Of a stretch of 18,829 nucleotides of DNA, positions 14,455 to 18,829 are shown piece after piece; within the stretch, counting starts at the first letter, position 1; every line of letters starts with the position of its first letter. The notes beneath the pieces were generated by a model. The model did not search any database. It was not told where the DNA came from and worked only from the letters and a program-made list of their open reading frames with translations. The stretch comes from Candidatus Aphodomonas merdavium. Its GTDB lineage: Bacteria; Bacillota; Clostridia; Christensenellales; Aristaeellaceae. The stretch is taken from positions 1 to 18,829 of the forward strand of contig DVLH01000198.1 of NCBI GenBank assembly GCA_018715585.1, in the 5' to 3' direction. Position numbers and translations under genes: made by a program.

Positions 14455-14976
14455 ATCAGCGATTTGATGATCAATGAGGAGATTCGCGACCGTGAAGTGC
14501 GCGTCATTAGCGAGAGCGGCGAGCAGCTCGGCGTGATGTCCACTAGGAGCGCGTTGGAAATCGCCGAAGAACGCCAGCTTGATCTCGTGCGCATTCAGGG
14601 CAATGCGGTGCCACCTGTTTGCAAGCTGATGAATTATGACAAATTCCGCTACGAACAGTCCAAGCGCCAGCGCGAGAACCGCAAGAATCAGAAGGTCATC
14701 ACGCTCAAGGAAGTTCAGCTTTCCGCGACGATTGAAGAGAACGACGTTCAGGTCAAAATGAAAAACGCTCTTCGCTTCCTCGCAGAGGGCAACAAGGTCA
14801 AGGTATCGATTCGCTTCCGCGGACGTCAGATCACCCATACGGAAATTGGCGCAGAGGTTATGAACAACTTTTACGACCGCATGAAGGACAAATGCGTTGT
14901 CGAGCGCAAACCTCTTGTGGAAGGCCGCCATATGATCATGATTCTGGCTCCGAAAGAAAACAAAGAAGCAAAATAA
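14455..14976 (+). CDS. infC: Translation initiation factor IF-3, probable AUC start codon
   Basis: This is a 173-residue factor that binds the 30S subunit, prevents premature 50S joining and proofreads the start codon. The N-terminal domain has MINEEIRDREVRVISESGEQLG and ALEIAEERQLDLV. The linker is Lys/Arg-rich (KFRYEQSKRQRENRKNQKV). The C-terminal domain has KEVQLSATIEENDVQVKMKNA and VKVSIRFRGRQITH. AAGGAGG at 14439-14445 lies nine bases before an in-frame ATC (14455), giving a SDLMINEEIRD N-terminus. The only nearby ATG (14467) is 21 bases from the ribosome binding site, and a TTG further up lies inside the leader terminator. Rare start codons in infC are well known (AUU in E. coli) and allow autoregulation. 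An ATC at 14449 is possible but too close. Confidence 0.93.
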   Translation: MSDLMINEEIRDREVRVISESGEQLGVMSTRSALEIAEERQLDLVRIQGNAVPPVCKLMNYDKFRYEQSKRQRENRKNQKVITLKEVQLSATIEENDVQVKMKNALRFLAEGNKVKVSIRFRGRQITHTEIGAEVMNNFYDRMKDKCVVERKPLVEGRHMIMILAPKENKEAK

Positions 14977-14993
14977 CCGCAAGGAGGAAGACC

Positions 14994-15191
14994 ATGCCTA
15001 AAATCAAAACCCACCGGGGCGCGGCCAAGCGTCTTTCGTTGACCAAGACCGGAAAAATCAAGCGTTCCAAGGCGTACCGTAATCACATCATGGCCAGCAA
15101 GTCTCCCAAGCAAAAGAGGAACCTGCGGCATGCCGGTTTCGTTGACTCCACCGAAGTCAAAAAGATGAAGAAGCTGATTCCGTACAAATAA
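14994..15191 (+). CDS. rpmI: Ribosomal protein bL35
   Basis: The 65-residue, very basic protein MPKIKTHRGAAKRLSLTKTGKIKRSKA... matches bL35 throughout, including the HRGAAKR start and the C-terminal MKKLIPYK. It is part of the 50S subunit. AAGGAGGA (14981-14988) lies six bases before the ATG. It is 17 bases after infC and 52 before rplT, the standard infC-rpmI-rplT order. Confidence 0.98.
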   Translation: MPKIKTHRGAAKRLSLTKTGKIKRSKAYRNHIMASKSPKQKRNLRHAGFVDSTEVKKMKKLIPYK

Positions 15192-15243
15192 GCGGAAAGC
15201 CCGGCAATTGTGAGGACGAAAACGGCGAAAGGAAGGTTTATCG

Positions 15244-15594
15244 ATGGCAAGGATTAAGAGGGCAGTGAACGCCCATAAAAAACGCAGGAAGATTTTCAAA
15301 CTGGCAAAGGGTTATTGGGGTGCAAAATCCAAGCAGTACCGCGCTGCGTCCGAACAGGTGCGCCGTTCGCTGCGCTATGCCTATACGGGCCGCAAGCTGC
15401 GCAAGCGTGATTTCCGCCGCCTGTGGATCGTGCGCATCAACGCTGCCGCCCGCCTGAGCGGCATGAGCTATTCCACGTTTATCAGCGGTTTGAAGAAAGC
15501 CAACGTGAACGTCAACCGTAAAATGCTGGCCGATATGGCGGTCAACGACGCGGCCGGCTTTGCCCAGCTGGTTGAGCTGGCGAAGAACGCGTAA
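15244..15594 (+). CDS. rplT: Ribosomal protein bL20
   Basis: This 116-residue basic protein matches bL20: MARIKRAVNAHKKRRKIFKLAKGYWG at the N-terminus, RRSLRYAYTGRKLRKRDFRRLWI in the middle, and an INAAARLSGMSYSTFISGLKKA block. It binds 23S rRNA early in 50S assembly and in Firmicutes represses its own operon by binding the infC leader. AAAGGAAGG (15228-15236) precedes the ATG. It is the last gene before a strong terminator. Confidence 0.98.
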   Translation: MARIKRAVNAHKKRRKIFKLAKGYWGAKSKQYRAASEQVRRSLRYAYTGRKLRKRDFRRLWIVRINAAARLSGMSYSTFISGLKKANVNVNRKMLADMAVNDAAGFAQLVELAKNA

Positions 15595-15667
15595 ACGCAC
15601 GGCATGCCGGACGCGCCGGCGGCTTTTCATGGGCTTGCCGGCGAAGGACGCCAAGCAGAAAACGTCA

Positions 15668-15695
15668 GGGGACGGCGCAAGCCGTTCCCTTTTTT
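15668..15695 (+). terminator. Intrinsic terminator of the infC-rpmI-rplT operon
   Basis: GGGGACGGC (15668-15676) pairs with GCCGTTCCC (15681-15689) around a GCAA loop, nine pairs with one G-U, followed directly by six T (15690-15695). The next gene begins 16 bases later, so its transcription may rely partly on readthrough. Confidence 0.9.
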
Positions 15696-15710
15696 GATGG
15701 AGGCGGAGCC

Positions 15711-16490
15711 ATGCAGGAGATTACCAGCGTGCAAAACCCGCGCATCCGTGCGCTGCGTGCGCTGAAAAAAGCGCAGGCGCGAACGGAAACAGGCCTGTTT
15801 CTTGTGGAAGGGCGCAAGCTATGCGAGGAAGCGCTGCGCGATGCACAGGTGCAGACGCTGCTTGTGGACAGCCGCTTCCAGAAGCAGTACGCCGCGCTGC
15901 TGAAACGGGCGGGCGAGGTGCTGGTAGCGCCCGCGCACGTGCTGGAGGCCGTTTGCCAAGCGCGCACGCCGCAGGGAATTGCGGCCAGCGTGCACATGCC
16001 CGCGCCGCTGCGGCTGGAGCAGGCGGGCGGATTGTTGCTGGCACTCGACGGCGTGCAGGACCCCGGCAACGTCGGCGCGATGCTGCGCACGGCGGAAGCG
16101 GCCGGGTTTGCGGGGGTGCTGCTCTCCCCTCAGTGCGCCGACGCGTTTTCCCCCAAGGCGGCGCGCGCTACGATGGGCAGCGTTTTGCGCTTGCCGTTGT
16201 GGCGGGGGCCGCTTGCACAAGGGCTGGAAGCGCTGCGCGGGCGCGGTTTTACCATCGTTACGGCGGAATTGGGCGGGGAAGACTTCTTTGCTGCGCTGCA
16301 GACGCTGCAAGCGCCGCTGGTGCTCGTTATCGGCAGCGAGGGAAACGGCGTGACGCCGCAGGTGAGCGCGTTAGCGCAAAAAAAGCTGGCCCTTGCCATG
16401 TACGGCCGCGCCGAATCGCTCAATGCCGCCGTGGCCGCGGGCATTCTCATGTATGCCGCCGGCCGCGCCGTGCGGGAAAAAGGTTTTTAA
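15711..16490 (+). CDS. SpoU/TrmH-family RNA 2'-O-ribose methyltransferase
   Basis: The 259-residue protein has an N-terminal substrate-binding domain (about 1-95, ITSVQNPRIRALRALKK...LVEGRKLCEEAL) and a SPOUT trefoil-knot domain. The three SpoU motifs are present: DPGNVGAMLRTAEAAG (117-132), VIGSEGNGVTP (206-216) and LAMYGRAESLNAAVAAGILMY (228-248). It transfers a methyl group from S-adenosylmethionine to a ribose 2'-OH in rRNA or tRNA. GGAGG (15699-15703) lies seven bases before the ATG. In many Clostridia an annotated RNA methyltransferase follows rplT, as here. The exact target nucleotide cannot be read from sequence, so I give no symbol (RlmB/TsnR-like names are used for relatives). Confidence 0.92.
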   Translation: MQEITSVQNPRIRALRALKKAQARTETGLFLVEGRKLCEEALRDAQVQTLLVDSRFQKQYAALLKRAGEVLVAPAHVLEAVCQARTPQGIAASVHMPAPLRLEQAGGLLLALDGVQDPGNVGAMLRTAEAAGFAGVLLSPQCADAFSPKAARATMGSVLRLPLWRGPLAQGLEALRGRGFTIVTAELGGEDFFAALQTLQAPLVLVIGSEGNGVTPQVSALAQKKLALAMYGRAESLNAAVAAGILMYAAGRAVREKGF

Positions 16491-16543
16491 CGAAATTTTA
16501 TCACCGCATGGGAAGGCGGGACTGCCGGCTGCAAGGGCAATTG

Positions 16544-16552
16544 TGATATACT
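16544..16552 (+). promoter_or_regulatory. Candidate extended -10 promoter for the two-component genes
   Basis: TGATATACT (16544-16552) fits the TGnTATAAT extended -10 pattern with one mismatch. No good -35 is present. The start would be near 16559, leaving a very short leader before the ATG at 16570. Confidence 0.4.
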
Positions 16553-16569
16553 GCAACAGGTGATAGAGA

Positions 16570-17658
16570 ATGAATGCCACATCATCCCATCCCCGGCGCA
16601 TAACGCTTCGTGATACGCTGATGTCGCTGGGCATCATGCTGGCTGCGGCGTTGCTGTGCTTGGCGCTACAGCGCCTGGATGCGACGGACGTCTATGTGTC
16701 GATGATCTTCGTGCTAGCCGTTTTTTTGATTTCTCGCCTGACGGACGGATACATTTACGGCATCGTGGCCTCATTTTTCAGCGTGGTGTGCGTGAACTAT
16801 GTGTTCACGTACCCCTACTTTGAATTAAACTTTTCCATTTCCGGTTATCCGCTGACGTTTTTTGTGATGTTGGCCGTTTCCGCCATTACCAGCGCGATGA
16901 CGACGCAGATCAAGCGCCAGGAAAGCGTGCGGGCAGAGGCGGAAAAGGAAAAGATGCGCGGAAACCTTTTGCGCGCCATCTCGCACGATTTGCGCACGCC
17001 GTTGACGGGCATCATGGGGGCAGCGACGGCGATTTTGGAGCAGCGGGGCGGCATGCCGTGGCCCAAAACGGAAGAATTGCTCCGCAGCATTTGCGATGAT
17101 TCCGAGTGGCTCATCCGCATGGTGGAAAACCTGCTCTCCGTCACCCGCATCAACAGTGGGCAGACGAAAATAACGAAAAAAGAAGAGGCGGCAGAGGAAA
17201 TCGTTGCAGCGGCGTTAATGGCGTTTCGCAAGCGTTATCCGGCCATGCGCGTGCATGTTTCCGTGCCGGAGGAACTACTGATGGTGCCCATGGACGCCAT
17301 TTTGATTCGCCAAGTGCTCGTGAACCTGCTGGAGAACACAGCCCAGCATGGCGGCGAGGGCGTGCAGGCGTGGCTAAGCGTGGAACGCGGCGAAGGGTGC
17401 GCGACATTTACCGTGCGAGACGACGGCAAGGGGATTTCCCCGGGAGCCTCCCGCCATCTCTTTGGCGGGACGCTGCAATGGCAGGCAGGACAAGAGGCGG
17501 ACGGAAGCCGCGGCATGGGCATTGGCCTTTCCGTCTGCCGCACGATTGTGACGGCGCATGGGGGAACGCTCAGCGCCTTCAACAACAAAAACGGCGGCGC
17601 GTCGTTCCGCTTTACGCTGCCACTGACGGAGGATACACCATGCCCATCAAAAGCGTAA
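16570..17658 (+). CDS. KdpD-like sensor histidine kinase (DUF4118 membrane domain, no N-terminal KdpD/USP region)
   Basis: This 362-residue membrane kinase corresponds to the C-terminal half of KdpD. Four hydrophobic segments in about residues 15-115 (LMSLGIMLAAALLCLAL, YVSMIFVLAVFLIS, YGIVASFFSVVCVNYVF, PLTFFVMLAVSAITSAM) form a DUF4118-type domain. A short coiled linker leads to the HisKA H-box AISHDLRTPLTG with phospho-acceptor His139. N-box NLLENTAQHG (Asn256), DDGKGIS (284-290) and GMGIGLSVCRTIV complete the ATP-binding domain. Full KdpD is about 900 residues with N-terminal KdpD and USP domains, absent here. It overlaps the response-regulator gene by 19 bases, so they are translationally coupled. 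No kdpFABC is visible, so a role in potassium sensing should not be assumed. Confidence 0.9.
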   Translation: MNATSSHPRRITLRDTLMSLGIMLAAALLCLALQRLDATDVYVSMIFVLAVFLISRLTDGYIYGIVASFFSVVCVNYVFTYPYFELNFSISGYPLTFFVMLAVSAITSAMTTQIKRQESVRAEAEKEKMRGNLLRAISHDLRTPLTGIMGAATAILEQRGGMPWPKTEELLRSICDDSEWLIRMVENLLSVTRINSGQTKITKKEEAAEEIVAAALMAFRKRYPAMRVHVSVPEELLMVPMDAILIRQVLVNLLENTAQHGGEGVQAWLSVERGEGCATFTVRDDGKGISPGASRHLFGGTLQWQAGQEADGSRGMGIGLSVCRTIVTAHGGTLSAFNNKNGGASFRFTLPLTEDTPCPSKA

Positions 17659-18362
17659 TTCTGGTGGTTGAGGACGAGGCGAGCATCCGCGGTTTTTTAA
17701 GCGCGGTGCTGGCGGCGAACGGTTATGAGGTGATCAACGCCACGCGCGGCGCGGAGGCGTATATGATGATCACCTCGCACTGCCCGGATCTGATCCTGCT
17801 GGACCTGGGCCTGCCCGACATGGACGGAATGAAGATCATCAGCTCCGTGCGCGGTTGGTCGCAGGTGCCTATCATCGTGCTGTCCGCGCGCATTCACGAG
17901 CGGGACAAAGTGGCGGCGCTGGATGCGGGCGCGGATGATTATCTTGCCAAGCCGTTTGGTACGAGCGAGCTGCTGGCGCGCATCCGCACGGCGCTTCGCC
18001 ATGCGCGCTTGCGTGGGCTGAACGAGGACGTCGTGCAGACGGGCAAATACCGCTGCGGTGGCATGCTCATTGACTATGACAAGCGGCGCGTATTTGTGGA
18101 CGGCAAGGATGTGGGGCTGACGCAGAACGAGTATAAAATGGTGGCGCTGTTGGGGCGGTATGCCGGCAAAGTGCTTACCTATGAGTTTATTACCAAAGAA
18201 ATCTGGGGGCCACGCATGTCCGACAACAACCAGATCCTGCGCGTGAACATGGCCAACATCCGGCGCAAAATCGAAAAAAACCCTGCTGAACCCGCCTACA
18301 TCTTCACGGAGATCGGCGTGGGGTACCGCATGGCCGATAACAGCGAGACGGCCGCTGAGTGA
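17640..18362 (+). CDS. OmpR/KdpE-family response regulator
   Basis: This 240-residue transcription factor has a receiver domain (1-120) with the acidic pair E11/D12, phospho-acceptor Asp55 in LILLDLGLPDMDG, a conserved Ser in IIVLSARIHERDK and Lys in LAKPF. The C-terminal winged helix (about 140-232) contains LTQNEYKMVALLGRYAGKVLTYEFITKEIWG and the recognition-helix stretch LRVNMANIRRKIEKNP. The ATG at 17640 lies within the end of the kinase gene and has GGAGG just upstream. It is the cognate partner of that kinase and closest to KdpE by eye. Phased direct repeats just downstream of its stop are possible binding sites. Confidence 0.94.
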   Translation: MPIKSVILVVEDEASIRGFLSAVLAANGYEVINATRGAEAYMMITSHCPDLILLDLGLPDMDGMKIISSVRGWSQVPIIVLSARIHERDKVAALDAGADDYLAKPFGTSELLARIRTALRHARLRGLNEDVVQTGKYRCGGMLIDYDKRRVFVDGKDVGLTQNEYKMVALLGRYAGKVLTYEFITKEIWGPRMSDNNQILRVNMANIRRKIEKNPAEPAYIFTEIGVGYRMADNSETAAE

Positions 18363-18371
18363 TGCTTTTTG

Positions 18372-18412
18372 TTCTTAACGATTTCTAAACGGTTTCCGGT
18401 TATTTCCATACA
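18372..18412 (+). repeat. Helically phased TTC-containing direct repeats, possible response-regulator operator
   Basis: TTCTTAACG (18372) and TTCTAAACG (18383) are an 8/9 direct repeat with an 11-base period. TTCCGGTTA (18394) and TTCCATACA (18404) continue the TTC phase at 11 and 10 bases with weaker identity. OmpR-family regulators typically bind such tandem repeats about 10-11 bp apart. The sites lie between the regulator gene and the TctB-like gene. Confidence 0.45.
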
Positions 18413-18433
18413 CAAAGACGAATAGACGCATGG

Positions 18434-18477
18434 CCGCCCGCATTATATCGTTAGCCTATCGTGCGGGCGGTTTTTTT
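18434..18477 (+). terminator. Intrinsic terminator after the two-component genes
   Basis: CCGCCCGCA (18434-18442) pairs perfectly with TGCGGGCGG (18462-18470), followed by seven T (18471-18477). It separates the regulator gene from the transporter gene. If the tctB promoter lies upstream of it, it would instead act as a leader attenuator. Confidence 0.88.
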
Positions 18478-18500
18478 GTGCCGCTTGAACAATGCTCGAA

Positions 18501-18519
18501 CGGCGCAGGTGCTGCGCCG
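18501..18519 (+). repeat. Perfect 8-bp inverted repeat upstream of the TctB-like gene
   Basis: CGGCGCAG (18501-18508) and CTGCGCCG (18512-18519) flank GTG. It ends seven bases before the ribosome binding site GGGGGAGG (18526-18533). It could be an operator or an mRNA hairpin affecting translation; there is no T-run. Confidence 0.5.
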
Positions 18520-18541
18520 CAGGATGGGGGAGGTATTTCTC

Positions 18542-18829
18542 ATGAAGGATACCCGGTTTGTCGACTTTGTAGTGGGTCTATTGTTTATCGTGCTCGGTGT
18601 CGTATTTTTTTTCCTATCCGATGGCCTTCAAAGCGTTAAACTCGGCATTGGGCCAGCGGGGTTTCCCAAGTTTGTATCGGTGATGCTTGCTATCTTAGGC
18701 GCGACGCTGTCCATTTCCACCGCGCGCAAAGGGTTTTCGCTGCCTAAGATGAAAATCAACAAGCGTCCGGCGCTGTTGGTGACCGCAACAATCGTGCTCT
18801 GTTTCGTATATGTGAAGCTGGTGCAAACC
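18542..18829 (+). CDS. TctB-like small membrane subunit of a tripartite tricarboxylate transporter (3' end outside window)
   Basis: The frame runs from ATG 18542 to the window edge, 96 residues. A first membrane helix (VDFVVGLLFIVLGVVFFFLS, about 7-26) is followed by a loop with GIGPAGFPKFVSVMLAILGATLSIS, matching the TctB family pattern in which a Gly-Pro...Phe-Pro loop precedes the second helix. A third helix begins at PALLVTATIVLCFVYV. TctB is the four-helix small subunit that works with the large TctA channel and a periplasmic-type TctC binding protein in sodium-driven carboxylate uptake. GGGGGAGG lies eight bases before the ATG. TctA and TctC would be expected to the right. The substrate cannot be told. 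Confidence 0.82.
   Translation, partial: MKDTRFVDFVVGLLFIVLGVVFFFLSDGLQSVKLGIGPAGFPKFVSVMLAILGATLSISTARKGFSLPKMKINKRPALLVTATIVLCFVYVKLVQT

Noticed and set aside
17106..17639. Upstream extension of the response regulator to a 418-codon frame
   Set aside because: The extension is an out-of-frame reading of the kinase gene; the receiver domain begins at ATG 17640 with GGAGG upstream.
18430..18639. Plus-strand open frame of 69 codons before tctB
   Set aside because: It reads through the terminator hairpin and into tctB in the wrong frame.

Overview
The window looks like core chromosome from a GC-rich, endospore-forming member of the Clostridia; genus is not assignable by eye. Supporting this are both dipicolinate synthase subunits, an FtsK/SpoIIIE translocase, a T-box leader before proS, the Firmicutes-style infC-rpmI-rplT operon with an attenuator leader, strong AGGAGG-type ribosome binding sites and sigma-A-like promoters. 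I see no transposase, integrase, CRISPR array, tRNA or rRNA gene.

Layout. 1-240: 3' end of a YbaK/ProX-type prolyl-tRNA deacylase. 331-1731: uronate isomerase uxaC. 1732-2329: long gap holding a terminator and a probable structured non-coding RNA on the plus strand (about 2030-2291, perhaps starting earlier). 2330-5302 (minus): ftsK/spoIIIE with its own promoter. 5522-8441 (minus): a probable four-gene unit transcribed as holin, spoVFA, spoVFB, secreted DUF3298-like protein. A 73-base region at 8442-8514 carries overlapping divergent promoters for that unit and for leuS (8515-10935). 10992-12708: promoter, T-box leader and proS. 12831-14246: FAD-dependent dehydrogenase (COG2509-like). 14288-15696: promoter, attenuator leader, infC (probable AUC start), rpmI, rplT, terminator. 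15711-16490: SpoU-family RNA 2'-O-methyltransferase. 16570-18362: KdpDE-like two-component pair. 18542-end: start of a TctB-like transporter subunit.

How the genes fit together. Translation dominates: leuS, proS, infC, rpmI, rplT, an RNA methyltransferase and a prolyl-tRNA trans-editing enzyme. ProRS is the short archaeal/eukaryotic-like form without an internal editing domain, so the trans-editing protein at the left edge is a logical partner. The sporulation block makes dipicolinic acid, and its first gene encodes a phage-type holin. The two-component pair is followed by helically phased TTC-containing repeats and then a tripartite tricarboxylate transporter-type gene, suggesting signal-controlled uptake.

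The most interesting unexplained element is the multi-helix RNA at 2030-2291. Next are the phased repeats at 18372-18412, the holin/dipicolinate operon, and the three-state attenuator before infC.
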